Counted from the first letter of the stretch, positions 8,841 through 17,578 are shown. The stretch is 64,000 nucleotides of DNA from Paenisporosarcina sp. TG20 (GCF_000286315.1 NZ_ALJG01000363.1:1-64000), one strand, 5' to 3'. Notes: generated by a model from the letters alone, not told the origin. Made by a program: numbers and translations.

Positions 8841-8870
8841 GAACCGGGCGTTACTTTGCTCGGTTCTTTA
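8841..8870. repeat. Solo copy of the R1 first hairpin
   Basis: GAACCGGGCG ... GCTCGGTTCTTTAA repeats the sequence and shape of the first module of R1 (27-50, 15258-15281, 63289-63313), but without the rest of that repeat. It sits in the 87-base gap between the convergent ctaA and pyc genes, beside their terminator. Confidence 0.5.
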
Positions 8871-8887
8871 ACCAATATGTGAAGAAA

Positions 8888-11800
8888 CTATTCCATCTCA
8901 ATTAATAAATCTCCTGTTGCAATTGACGATCCGGCAACCACATGAATTTCTTTGACTATTCCATTATGCGGTGCTTGTACAGTTGTTTCCATTTTCATCG
9001 CTTCTGTTATTAGTAAATAATCGCCCCGTTTGACACGACTCCCACTTTCAATAACAACTTTTAAAACTGTCCCTGGCATAGTGGCACCAATATGATTTGA
9101 GTTAGAAACATCAGCTTTTGGTTTTTGAGTGACGTCAGCATCTACTGTCATGTCTTGAATGATAATTTCTCGAGGTTGTCCGTTTAATTCAAAATAGATC
9201 ACCCGGTTACCATCTGATTGCGGTTGACTAATTGAAACCATTTTAACTAACAACGTCTTCCCTTTTTGAATCTCAACTTCGATTTCTTCACCTAGTCTCA
9301 TACCATATAAGAATGTAGGCGTGTCAAGGACGGATACATCTCCAAACTTCTTCACCATCTCTGAATATTCATCAAATACTTTAGGATACAATGCATAAGC
9401 AAGTACTTCATGACTATTTACTGGACGACTTAACTTTTGGAAAAGCTCTTCTTTTAATTGATTAAAGTCAACTGGTTCTAACAGTTCACCTGGACGTACC
9501 GTGATAGCGATGCGATCTTTCAAGATAACTTTTTGCAAGTTCTTAGGAAACCCTCCGTAAGGTTGACCAATATATCCTTGGAAAAATTCGATTACTGAAT
9601 CCGGAAAGTCAATTGTTTGTCCTCGTGATAGCACCGTTTCTTCAGTTAAATCATTTTGAACCATAAAGAGTGCCATGTCTCCTACAACTTTGGATGAAGG
9701 AGTAACTTTTACAACGTCACCAAACATTAAGTTTACAATCGAATACATAACTTTGACTTCTTCAAAACGTTCACCTAGTCCTACCGCTTTTGCTTGTTGT
9801 TGTAAATTAGAATATTGACCACCAGGCATTTCGTGAACATATATTTCTGAATGCGGACTCATCATACCAGACTCGAATTTTGTATAAAATTTACGCACGT
9901 CTTCCCAGTAATGTGACAACTGTTCAAGTTCTTTAATGTCTGTTCGAACCTCTCGTTTACTGCCTTTTAATGCGTAGGTTAAAGTATTTGCACTTGGTTG
10001 AGATGTTAAGCCAGCCATAGAACCTAGAGCTGTGTCCACAATGTCTACACCTGCATCAATTGCTCTTGCATATAAGAATATCCCATTACCACTCGTGTCA
10101 TGCGTGTGTAAATGAATCGGCATTGAGACAGTTTCTTTTAATTCAGAAATTAAGCGGTACGCAGCTTCCGGTTTTAATAAACCCGCCATATCTTTTATCG
10201 CTAAAATATGAGCACCCGCTGATTCTAATTCTTTGGCCATTTGTTTGTAATAAGCGACAGTATACTTTGCACGATTATCATCTAAAATATCACCCGTATA
10301 ACATATGGATGCTTCAGCTATTTTACCTGATTGACGGGTAGCATCAATTGCGACTTCCATCCCTTTAATCCAGTTTAAGCTATCAAATATACGGAATACA
10401 TCTACACCCGCATCCGCTGATTTTTCTATAAATTCACGGATGACATTATCAGGATAGTTTTTGTATCCAACAGCATTCGCTCCACGGACTAGCATTTGTA
10501 AAAGTACATTTGGAATCATTTCGCGCATTTTTATTAAACGATCCCATGGATTTTCTTTTAAGAATCTATACGCAACGTCAAATGTTGCTCCGCCCCACAT
10601 TTCAAATGAAAATGCATCATGCATACCTCTGGCTGACTGCTCAGCAATTTCATACATATCATTTGAACGAACGCGTGTTGCAAGTAAAGACTGATGTGCA
10701 TCTCGGAAAGTTGTGTCAGTTATCAATACATCTTTCTGTTCATGAATCCACTGAACAAGTCCATCTACTCCCCGTTCCTCAAGAATTTGTTTTGTACCAG
10801 GTGTAGGAGGAATTAATAAATCAATTTGTGGTTTTCTTGGTACCGCAAATAATGGCTTTGTTTCTTTTTCTATACCAGGGAAACCGTTCACTGTTACGTT
10901 CCCAATATAGTTTAATAGTTTTGTTCCCCGGTCTTTTCGTGTTGGAAATAAGAATAATTCTGGTGTTGAATCAATAAAGCTAGTATTAAAGTTACCTGTA
11001 ATAAAATTTTGGTGTTTGACAACGTTTTCCAGGAAAGGAATGTTCGTTTTAATACCACGTATCCGAAATTCTTGTAAGTTTCGATCCATTTTTGCTGCGG
11101 CTTCTTTAAATGTTTTACCCCATGTCGATACTTTAACCAGCAAAGAATCGTAATAAGGTGTTATAACAGCACCTTGATAGCCATTACCTGCATCTAAACG
11201 AACACCAAACCCACCACCAGAGCGGTAAACCATTAATTTTCCTGTATCCGGCATAAACTGATTCAAAGGGTCTTCTGTGGTTACACGAGCTTGAATGGCG
11301 TAGCCAAACAATGGAATATCTTCTTGAGCTGGCATTCCAATTTCCTCTTCATAAAGAGATGATCCATCTGCAATATGAATTTGAGAATGAACAATATCAA
11401 TTCCTGTAATCATTTCTGTAATAGTATGTTCGACTTGGATTCGCGGATTTACTTCAATAAAGTAAAAGGAATCATCTGATACTAAAAATTCTACTGTTCC
11501 AGCATTTATATATTTGACATTGTTCATTAATTGAATTGCGGCCTCGCAAATACGATCTCTTAAGTCTTGTGATAAGGAGTTAGAAGGAGCAATTTCTACG
11601 ACTTTTTGATGTCTTCGTTGAATCGAACAATCACGTTCATATAAATGTACTAAATTGCCATGCTTGTCTCCTAATATTTGAACTTCAATATGCTTAGGCT
11701 TAGCCACAAGTTTTTCAACATAAACTTCATCAGATCCAAAAGCGGCTTTAGCTTCTGATTTTGCACGTTCGTAGGCTGATTCCAAGTCATCCGGTGTAAG

Positions 11801-12322
11801 AACAACTCGCATACCGCGACCACCACCACCTAAAGAGGCTTTAATCATTAACGGATAGCCGTTTTTATCTCCAAATTCCTTTACTTCTTGAACAGTATTA
11901 ACTGGCCCATCGCTTCCTGGAATTACAGGAATTCCTGCTAATATTGCCTGCTTTCGGGCTTTAACTTTATCTCCAAACATATTTAGATGTTCAGAAGTTG
12001 GTCCAATAAATATTATTCCTTCTTCTTCACAACGTCTAGCGAACTCTGAATTTTCAGACAAAAAACCGTAACCCGGGTGAATTGCGTCTGCTTTACTATC
12101 TTTTGCGATTCTTAAAATGCCCTCAATGTCTAAATAGGCATCAATGGGCTTCAGTCCGTCACCTACTAAATACGATTCATCTGCTTTGTATCTATGAAAC
12201 GAACCACTGTCTTCCCTTGAATAAATTGACACCGTACGCAATTGCAATTCAGTACAAGCCCGGAAAATACGTATAGCAATTTCTCCACGGTTAGCTACTA
12301 ATATCTTTTCAATTGTTTTCAT
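8888..12322 (-). CDS. pyc: Pyruvate carboxylase
   Basis: Multidomain biotin enzyme of 1144 residues, the usual full length. It makes oxaloacetate from pyruvate, bicarbonate and ATP to refill the TCA cycle. The order is an N-terminal biotin carboxylase ATP-grasp region (about 1-450, with GGGGRGMR), a carboxyltransferase barrel (about 530-800, opening LITDTTFRDAHQS), a PYC/OADA domain, and a C-terminal biotinyl domain with biotin-accepting Lys1110 in EAMKMET. The start ATG is preceded by AAGGGGGAA. It lies 15 bases after ftsW, the same pairing as in B. subtilis, and is probably co-transcribed with it. Confidence 0.97.
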   Translation of the reverse strand: MKTIEKILVANRGEIAIRIFRACTELQLRTVSIYSREDSGSFHRYKADESYLVGDGLKPIDAYLDIEGILRIAKDSKADAIHPGYGFLSENSEFARRCEEEGIIFIGPTSEHLNMFGDKVKARKQAILAGIPVIPGSDGPVNTVQEVKEFGDKNGYPLMIKASLGGGGRGMRVVLTPDDLESAYERAKSEAKAAFGSDEVYVEKLVAKPKHIEVQILGDKHGNLVHLYERDCSIQRRHQKVVEIAPSNSLSQDLRDRICEAAIQLMNNVKYINAGTVEFLVSDDSFYFIEVNPRIQVEHTITEMITGIDIVHSQIHIADGSSLYEEEIGMPAQEDIPLFGYAIQARVTTEDPLNQFMPDTGKLMVYRSGGGFGVRLDAGNGYQGAVITPYYDSLLVKVSTWGKTFKEAAAKMDRNLQEFRIRGIKTNIPFLENVVKHQNFITGNFNTSFIDSTPELFLFPTRKDRGTKLLNYIGNVTVNGFPGIEKETKPLFAVPRKPQIDLLIPPTPGTKQILEERGVDGLVQWIHEQKDVLITDTTFRDAHQSLLATRVRSNDMYEIAEQSARGMHDAFSFEMWGGATFDVAYRFLKENPWDRLIKMREMIPNVLLQMLVRGANAVGYKNYPDNVIREFIEKSADAGVDVFRIFDSLNWIKGMEVAIDATRQSGKIAEASICYTGDILDDNRAKYTVAYYKQMAKELESAGAHILAIKDMAGLLKPEAAYRLISELKETVSMPIHLHTHDTSGNGIFLYARAIDAGVDIVDTALGSMAGLTSQPSANTLTYALKGSKREVRTDIKELEQLSHYWEDVRKFYTKFESGMMSPHSEIYVHEMPGGQYSNLQQQAKAVGLGERFEEVKVMYSIVNLMFGDVVKVTPSSKVVGDMALFMVQNDLTEETVLSRGQTIDFPDSVIEFFQGYIGQPYGGFPKNLQKVILKDRIAITVRPGELLEPVDFNQLKEELFQKLSRPVNSHEVLAYALYPKVFDEYSEMVKKFGDVSVLDTPTFLYGMRLGEEIEVEIQKGKTLLVKMVSISQPQSDGNRVIYFELNGQPREIIIQDMTVDADVTQKPKADVSNSNHIGATMPGTVLKVVIESGSRVKRGDYLLITEAMKMETTVQAPHNGIVKEIHVVAGSSIATGDLLIEME

Positions 12323-12337
12323 AATTAAAATTCCCCC

Positions 12338-13501
12338 TTAGCTTCGTGTTTTTTCATATTTGACAAACATGGACACATTCAACAAAATCCCCATAGCTAA
12401 AGATAACAAAACGATGGATGTTCCGCCATAACTAATAAAAGGGAGTGTGACACCTGTTAAGGGTATTATACCCAAAAGTCCACCTAAGTTTATAAATGTT
12501 TGAAATCCAATAAGACTTCCAACACCAGTGGCAATCATACGGGCTTGGGTGTCATCAGTGTTCAGAGCAATTGTAAAAGCTCGTAAAACGATGAATCCAA
12601 GTCCACCAATAACCACTAATGTGCCGAATACCCCTAACTCTTCAGCTATAATTGCCATTATGAAGTCGGTTTGAGGTTCAGGTAAATACCCTTGTTTTTG
12701 AATTGATTGACCCAACCCAAGTCCTTTTAACCCCCCTGCCCCAATTGCCAAGTATCCGTTTACAACTTGATATCCAGCTTCTTGTGCATACTGAAATGGA
12801 TTTAAGTACGCCTCTAAACGTTCTACCCGTTTTGGTGTTATTAATTTATCTCTAACTAGATATAGAATCGGTGAACATAGAACAATTAATCCGAAAATGA
12901 TGCTAAATAACTTTGCAAATGTTTTAAAGTATATGCCGCTAGCTGCTAAAACTGCAACAGATACGAATAGAATAATAGAAGCATTACCCATATCTACTTC
13001 GAATAAGACCGAGAAAAATACAATGACTATAATTGTTATAGGTGGCGCAATTGATTCATTAAGAGAATTTAGATTGCCTTTTAATTTTTTGTTTGTAAAA
13101 ACACTGGCTAAATACAAAATTAATATTACTTTTGCTATCTCTGAGGGTTGCAAACGTAAAGAACTAAAAGAAAGCCAACTTCTAGCTCCATTTACCCCAT
13201 CTCCTTTAAAATGAACAAGAAACAGGAGAATAAACATCATCAAAAGCATAGTTGCCATAATTGATTTCCGTCGATAATGTTTGTAAGGTATAAAGGCTGC
13301 TATTAAAAATACTGGTATAGCAACTAATAAATTAATTACCTGTCTCTTATAAAAATGATTTGGCTCGTAGCCATAAACTTGGACAGCCCAAACCATGCTA
13401 GCGCTGTAAATCATCACTAATCCAAATAGACATAAAAAAATATATGTAAATAGAAGTGGGTAATCAAAATTTTGTTTATACCGTTTTAAGTAAGAAATCA
13501 T
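12338..13501 (-). CDS. ftsW: Cell-division SEDS protein FtsW
   Basis: Peptidoglycan glycosyltransferase of the SEDS family, 387 residues, ten predicted helices. The conserved C-terminal motif GGTSIVLLSLAMGILLNVS is present, as is the FtsW-type segment AAFIPYKHYRR. FtsW polymerises septal peptidoglycan from lipid II with a partner PBP. The RodA/SpoVE/FtsW subfamilies are similar; FtsW is chosen because it sits between ylaN and pyc as in B. subtilis. The ATG at 13501 has AGAGGG eight bases upstream. A longer frame starting ten codons earlier overlaps this ribosome site and is less likely. Confidence 0.88.
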   Translation of the reverse strand: MISYLKRYKQNFDYPLLFTYIFLCLFGLVMIYSASMVWAVQVYGYEPNHFYKRQVINLLVAIPVFLIAAFIPYKHYRRKSIMATMLLMMFILLFLVHFKGDGVNGARSWLSFSSLRLQPSEIAKVILILYLASVFTNKKLKGNLNSLNESIAPPITIIVIVFFSVLFEVDMGNASIILFVSVAVLAASGIYFKTFAKLFSIIFGLIVLCSPILYLVRDKLITPKRVERLEAYLNPFQYAQEAGYQVVNGYLAIGAGGLKGLGLGQSIQKQGYLPEPQTDFIMAIIAEELGVFGTLVVIGGLGFIVLRAFTIALNTDDTQARMIATGVGSLIGFQTFINLGGLLGIIPLTGVTLPFISYGGTSIVLLSLAMGILLNVSMFVKYEKTRS

Positions 13502-13529
13502 TCGGTAACCCTCTTTTTCTTTTTCTAGC

Positions 13530-13565
13530 AAAAGAACCCAAACTCATATTGAGTTTGAGTTCTTT
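13530..13565 (-). terminator. Terminator after ylaN
   Basis: The stem AAAGAACTCAAACTC/GAGTTTGGGTTCTTT, read on the minus strand, has a five-base loop and a TTTT run. It stands between ylaN and ftsW. Confidence 0.85.
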
Positions 13566-13567
13566 AC

Positions 13568-13849
13568 TTATTTCTCTGTATAAGCATCGTGCATCAAAGA
13601 TAATTCTTTTTCAAGTGTAGAAAGAAGTAACTTTCCTTCTTGACGTTCCATAAGCCCTAATTTTACGGCAAAATCGATTTCTTTAGATAGACCAAACATT
13701 TGGGTATCCAAGACCTCTTCGTAGAGTGGACATTGTGGCATTGTTAAGTTGTCCATTTGGACCTTAATTAATTTTGCTATCTTCTCTCCATCTGCTTTTA
13801 ATAGTTCAACAGCTTTTTGCTGGTACGATTGTTGTGATTTAGTATCCAT
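13568..13849 (-). CDS. ylaN: YlaN family protein (UPF0358/DUF1507)
   Basis: Small, soluble, mostly helical protein of 93 residues, matching the YlaN family by length, the N-terminal [16 protein letters not shown] and [30 protein letters not shown]. Family members have been linked to iron homeostasis through interaction with Fur. No catalytic motif is visible. It lies upstream of ftsW on the same strand with a terminator between, as in B. subtilis. The gene is divergent from the ylaL-like gene. Confidence 0.9.
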   Translation of the reverse strand: MDTKSQQSYQQKAVELLKADGEKIAKLIKVQMDNLTMPQCPLYEEVLDTQMFGLSKEIDFAVKLGLMERQEGKLLLSTLEKELSLMHDAYTEK

Positions 13850-14022
13850 GAGGACGCCCCCATTACCTTGTATAGTATTAATAAATTGTATCTTTCTAGT
13901 GACAAAATTGCAAGTTTATCATAACAATCAATGTTTAAAATCTTAATTCTTTTTAACCTATTGCCAAAGAGTTATAATGGTAGATGATACGTATACGTAA
14001 CTTGTTAGGAGGCATAATTCAA

Positions 14023-14523
14023 ATGGAAATAATTATTCCAATCAAAGGCCAAGTTAAATTTAACATAACACTGGATCCTGCTGTGTGGATATTTGACGAT
14101 CGACGCATTGATTTAAAAACCTTTTTTACTGAACAACAAATCGAAATAAATGAGTTAGAAGATTATACAAAAAAAATCTCAGCTCATTGGTCTCGTGAAA
14201 TTATGGAGGGAGCGACATTCCCACCTACATTAAAAAGCGAAAAGAAATATGAGAAAACCAAAATGATGACTGGTACATTTGGCATTTATTTAAAACATTT
14301 TTTAAAAAATGCCGAGGTTAAAGATAATGCAACATCCGTAGTCATTGAAACATCAACCGGTGAAGAGTATTCTTTTCCTTTAGAACAAGCAGACTCTCTC
14401 ATATTCAAGTATAGTCAGGATGGTAAACCATTACGAGAGGATGGTCCTGTTTATGTCCTTCTCTCAGACGGATCTAATTTGCACAATCCCATAAAACATG
14501 TAACAGCAGTTAGAGTAGACTAG
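14023..14523 (+). CDS. ylaL: YlaL-like conserved protein of unknown function
   Basis: Predicted soluble protein of 166 residues with no signal peptide or membrane segment. It begins MEIIIPIKGQVKFNITLDPA, then VWIFDDRRIDL, and ends in a region rich in beta strands. Position (divergent from ylaN, upstream of ylaI) and size fit B. subtilis YlaL, whose function is unknown. The identification is from context and remembered sequence. The ATG at 14023 has AGGAGG ten bases upstream; the frame opens 13 codons earlier, but those codons include that ribosome site. It is 13 bases from ylaI, so they are likely one operon. Confidence 0.7.
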   Translation: MEIIIPIKGQVKFNITLDPAVWIFDDRRIDLKTFFTEQQIEINELEDYTKKISAHWSREIMEGATFPPTLKSEKKYEKTKMMTGTFGIYLKHFLKNAEVKDNATSVVIETSTGEEYSFPLEQADSLIFKYSQDGKPLREDGPVYVLLSDGSNLHNPIKHVTAVRVD

Positions 14524-14536
14524 GAGGGGTATTTTA

Positions 14537-14740
14537 ATGCGTGTAAAATGTGTTATTTGTGAAGCAATCAATGAGTTACCTGATGATTCACCTCAATCAA
14601 AAAAACTCCGTAACCGGCCAATTCATACATATATGTGTGATCCATGTCATGAGCGGATTGAAAAAAAGACACTTGCACGATTAGCAACGGGACAATTTGT
14701 ATTTTACAAAAGTTCCAGAAGAATCGAAGATGAATTCTAA
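14537..14740 (+). CDS. ylaI: YlaI-like small zinc-ribbon protein (DUF2197)
   Basis: Protein of 67 residues with two CxxC pairs, CVIC (near residue 5) and CDPC (near 34), spaced as in a zinc ribbon. A basic C-terminal tail follows. Length and motifs match the YlaI/DUF2197 family, whose function is unknown. The start ATG is preceded by AGGAGGGG. The stop codon TAA touches the TTG start of the next gene, which suggests translational coupling. Confidence 0.82.
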   Translation: MRVKCVICEAINELPDDSPQSKKLRNRPIHTYMCDPCHERIEKKTLARLATGQFVFYKSSRRIEDEF

Positions 14741-15181
14741 TTGAACATTCCTAACATATTTAAGGTTTTGTACATTGGTGTCTTTAGCGGTATTCTATTA
14801 GGTTTAGTATTGAAATTAATTGAATCACTAACTCATGTTCGAGTTTATACACTATTACTAAATGTCGACTTTATTCCTTTTATAGGTAGTATCATGTGGG
14901 GAGAAACACTCGAATTTATTTTTCACGTGCTGATTTCGATTTGTACTGCCTTTATTTTTGTATACCTTGCACATCAATTCCATATAGGTGATTCTAATCC
15001 AAAGTTATTTCTTTTAAGCTTTATCATATGTTTACCAACATTCCCCTTGTACTTTCTATTAAGCTCACTAGCAATAAAAGAAGTGCCTGTATGGAATGAT
15101 TGGTCGGCATTAAGTTACTGGGTATTAGCTCATTTAATTTACGTGTGTATATTACCAATACTTTATAAAAAAGTATACTAG
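14741..15181 (+). CDS. Four-helix membrane protein of unknown function
   Basis: Predicted integral membrane protein of 146 residues with four hydrophobic helices (about 8-28, 58-80, 91-112 and 122-142). The N-terminus carries few charges and the end is basic (KKVY). I do not recognise the family. The start is a TTG directly after the ylaI stop. No separate ribosome site is visible, so expression probably depends on coupling. A strong terminator follows at once, making it the last gene of ylaL-ylaI-this gene. The next in-frame Met is about residue 52, which would remove a helix. Confidence 0.65.
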   Translation: MNIPNIFKVLYIGVFSGILLGLVLKLIESLTHVRVYTLLLNVDFIPFIGSIMWGETLEFIFHVLISICTAFIFVYLAHQFHIGDSNPKLFLLSFIICLPTFPLYFLLSSLAIKEVPVWNDWSALSYWVLAHLIYVCILPILYKKVY

Positions 15182-15182
15182 A

Positions 15183-15225
15183 AAAACACAGCTTGCACCA
15201 AAATGGTGTAAGCTGTGTTTTTTGG
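15183..15225 (+). terminator. Terminator after the ylaL-ylaI operon
   Basis: An 18-bp near-perfect stem pairs AAAACACAGCTTGCACCA with TGGTGTAAGCTGTGTTTT. It has a three-base loop and a T-run. Confidence 0.9.
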
Positions 15226-15256
15226 TTCTGATTTTTGAAAATTATTAGTATCAGAA

Positions 15257-15853
15257 AAACCGGGCAAGGTAAATCCGGCCTTTAAGAAAGGACAAATGAT
15301 TTAATCATCCGTTGAAAAAAAAGGATATATCAAACTGTATCGACTTCGGTTTCCGGGGCCGGTTCAACAGCAGTCCTACTGCACCATAACCTCAAGAGAG
15401 GAGTGAAGTGACACTTCGCTCCTCCCTTTCTTACAGGCAATCATGCGGCAGGTTTGCGTTCGACACGTCCCTTCAACAAATGGGAATATCGTATTTTTGC
15501 TTAGGGTTGATGTGAGAATAGACACTGATTTCATATAGAGGGGCGGCCGAAGATACTATTTCGGCCTTTTCTTCATTTTTTAAAGTTGAGTAGTTCTTTC
15601 AACTACCTGGCCTAAGAATGGGTTATAGCCATACTGTCAAACGCCTATATAATATTGTTCTTTAGTTTCAATTTACAGTATGGAAACTCGTCATTAATCG
15701 GATTAGTCAGAGTTATCACTGAAAGATAATCCGTTTAAGAATATTATTCTTCGCATTCATGAAAACTATGTTCATGGCACATCAATTTTATATACATTCT
15801 AATATTTTTTAAAATAGTTACTCAGTACGAGCAGCTCCTTTTTAAGAGACGAA
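15257..15853 (+). repeat. Repeat R1, copy B, left part (interrupted by IS30)
   Basis: The left part of the second R1 copy has hairpin 1 (15258-15281), hairpin 2 with core GAAGTG/CACTTC (15396-15426) and hairpin 3 GGCCGAAG/TTCGGCC (15545-15571). After these come the shared words TATAGCCATACTG, CAAACGCCTAT, TTTACAGTATGGAAACTCG and ATAGTTACTCAGTA, which are also found at 63670-63860. The copy is cut by an IS30-type element at about 15854 and resumes at 16894. No conserved frame is present. It fills the gap between two convergent operons. Confidence 0.8.
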
Positions 15854-16893
15854 TTGTAATATTAAGTGCAACACCTAAGTCAAAATAAAAGAAGCCCATA
15901 ACGACCTCGTGTAAAATGTAGTTACCACACAACATTGAAACGGAGGATATCATTATGAGCTACTCACATATTACCATATCTGAACGCGCAAAAATAGAAA
16001 CGTACATTGAACTAGGTTACACTATTCGTCAAGTGGCTGAACGCTTGAATCGTCATCCGTCTACGATTTCAAGAGAGCTGAAGAGATATCCTGATTGTAC
16101 GGCTGAAGTAGCACAACAACGTTATCAAGCCAGGAAATCGAACTGTGGAGCGAAGTCAAAATTTACCCCTGAGTTAAAAGAGGCTGTTCAAGAAAAGCTG
16201 CAGGATACCTGGTCGCCTGAACAGATTGTCGGACGCTTGTATCAAGGACAGCTCAGTTTTAAAACCATCTATCGTTGGATTGATGAAGGTCTCTTAGAAG
16301 TGCCAATCTCGGTTCTTCGCCAAAAAGGGAAACGTCAAAAGCCACGCGAAACAAGAGGTCGTTTTAATATTGGTACCCCGATTTCAAAACGTCCAAAAGA
16401 TGTACGTAAACGCGAGACATTTGGCCATTGGGAACTGGATACTGTAGTCTCTGGACGTGGACAAGCAAAAGGCTGTGTTGCAACCTTTATTGAACGTAAG
16501 ACTCGTTGGTATGTAGGTATTTTAATCCTAGATCGCTCTGCGCAGTCAATGGAAAAGGCGGTACGAATTTTAAATGCAAAACTACCAGAAGGTGCGATTC
16601 AAACTGCAACGACCGACCGTGGGAAAGAGTTCAGTTGTTACGCTACATTAGAAGCTGATTTAAAAATGAACGTCTATCTTGCGGATCCGTATTCTTCTTG
16701 GCAACGTGGCAGTAACGAAAATGGGAATGGATTACTACGTGAGTTCTTCCCTAAGAAAACAAATTTTGACTATGTCTCATCAGAAGATCTCACAAAAGCA
16801 CTGGGATTAATCAATAATCGACCAAGAAAATGCCTTGGTTGGAAAACAGCACACGAGGCTTTTATGGAGCAAGTGTTGCACTTAATTTGACAA
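15854..16893 (+). mobile_element. IS30-family insertion sequence, complete
   Basis: The element is about 1040 bases and is bounded by imperfect inverted repeats. The left end is TTGTAATATTAAGTGCAACA (15854 on) and the right end, reverse-complemented, is TTGTCAAATTAAGTGCAACA, about 19 of 21 identical. Size, end sequence and the single DDE transposase fit the IS30 family. The flanks show no clear target duplication (GAA on the left, ACT on the right), so the exact junction is uncertain by a few bases. The flanking DNA on both sides belongs to one R1 repeat copy. Confidence 0.88.
15955..16890 (+). CDS. IS30-family transposase
   Basis: DDE transposase of 311 residues. It opens with an IS30-type helix-turn-helix (ITISERAKIETYIELGYT ... 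RHPSTISRELKR, about 5-44). An integrase-core domain covers about 150-305 with apparent catalytic residues in HWELDTV (Asp), TTDRGKEF (Asp) and SNENGNGLLREFFPK (Glu). It is full length with no internal stops, so it could be active. The ATG is preceded by CGGAGG. The stop lies inside the right terminal repeat. Confidence 0.95.
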   Translation: MSYSHITISERAKIETYIELGYTIRQVAERLNRHPSTISRELKRYPDCTAEVAQQRYQARKSNCGAKSKFTPELKEAVQEKLQDTWSPEQIVGRLYQGQLSFKTIYRWIDEGLLEVPISVLRQKGKRQKPRETRGRFNIGTPISKRPKDVRKRETFGHWELDTVVSGRGQAKGCVATFIERKTRWYVGILILDRSAQSMEKAVRILNAKLPEGAIQTATTDRGKEFSCYATLEADLKMNVYLADPYSSWQRGSNENGNGLLREFFPKKTNFDYVSSEDLTKALGLINNRPRKCLGWKTAHEAFMEQVLHLI

Positions 16894-17000
16894 ACTGTCA
16901 AGATGAAAAAATGTACAACAAGTTTATACTTTTCATCCACTTAGAACTTTTCGCTTACTCAGATCAGCTTTCCGCTCACTCAGTAAATAATAACCATTAT
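16894..17000 (+). repeat. Repeat R1, copy B, right part
   Basis: Beyond the IS, the sequence resumes with CAAGTTTATACTTTTCATCC and then degenerate CGCTCACTCA units (16952-16961 and 16973-16982). The uninterrupted copy shows the same order at 63892-63960. This is the direct evidence that the IS entered an existing repeat. Only two tandem units are present here, against at least four in the other copy. Confidence 0.75.
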
Positions 17001-17124
17001 ATTCCAACTAAAATGCATATACTTGCTGAAACAGACGTCCCTATTATAGTTGTCAGCTTGGAAAATCTTCTTTTTTAATTAAATAAGTTAGAAACCCCAC
17101 GAGAGTTGCATTGAAGAAATTCCG

Positions 17125-17195
17125 TTTTAGCATGTTAGTCTCCATATATAAGAAAAACCAAGAACACTGTGTTCTTGGCACATTAATTTTATGTA
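17125..17195 (+). repeat. Extra R1 3'-module (hairpin plus GCACAT)
   Basis: AGTCTCCATAT is followed by the palindrome CCAAGAACAC/TGTGTTCTTGG and then CACATTAATTTTATGTA. The same module occurs within R1 at about 15745-15795 and 63785-63830, and near 26395-26440, with compensating changes in the stem. It lies just downstream of ylaH. Otherwise 17001-17211 shows nothing recognisable. Confidence 0.5.
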
Positions 17196-17211
17196 GTTTC
17201 TTATCAGTATA

Positions 17212-17252
17212 AAAAAGAGAAGCACTAGCTTACGCTAGCGCTTCTCTTTTTT
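17212..17252 (-). terminator. Terminator overlapping the end of ylaH
   Basis: The stem AGAGAAGC(A)CTAGC/GCTAGCGCTTCTCT has A- and T-runs on both sides. The ylaH stop codon TAG lies in the loop. Confidence 0.85.
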
Positions 17253-17554
17253 TCAATATATAAGCGAATTTTATATAGAATCAAAATCATCGCTGCAATA
17301 ATTAAACCTTCCACTATAGGTAAAAAGATGGCCAAGAATGTAAGAACTATACATCCTAAAATCAAAAATATAAAAATGACCATATTTTGAGACATCTTCA
17401 ACTTTTTTGCGAAACCGAGTTTATAAACAAACACAGAGAGTAACAAGATGACAAGATACAACGCATATCCTGCCAAATCGTAGTTCGGAAGGAATTCATA
17501 AAGAAAACGCGCAGTGGGGTACATATTGTCATAGACAAATTGCTGTTCTTTCAA
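17225..17554 (-). CDS. ylaH: YlaH-like membrane protein
   Basis: Protein of 109 residues with three hydrophobic segments (about 26-46, 56-78 and 80-98). A short basic tail contains IEKKR. Size, position directly after typA and the pattern NYDLAGYALYLVILLLSVFVYKLGFAKKLK fit the YlaH family, of unknown function. It starts 24 bases after the typA stop on the same strand, so it is probably co-transcribed. The terminator overlaps its stop. Confidence 0.8.
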   Translation of the reverse strand: MKEQQFVYDNMYPTARFLYEFLPNYDLAGYALYLVILLLSVFVYKLGFAKKLKMSQNMVIFIFLILGCIVLTFLAIFLPIVEGLIIAAMILILYKIRLYIEKKRSASVS

Positions 17555-17578
17555 GATTTCTCAACCTTTCTAACACAC

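Noticed and set aside
16830-17078. 82-codon frame overlapping the transposase end
   Set aside because: It starts inside the transposase in another frame and continues into R1 repeat sequence.
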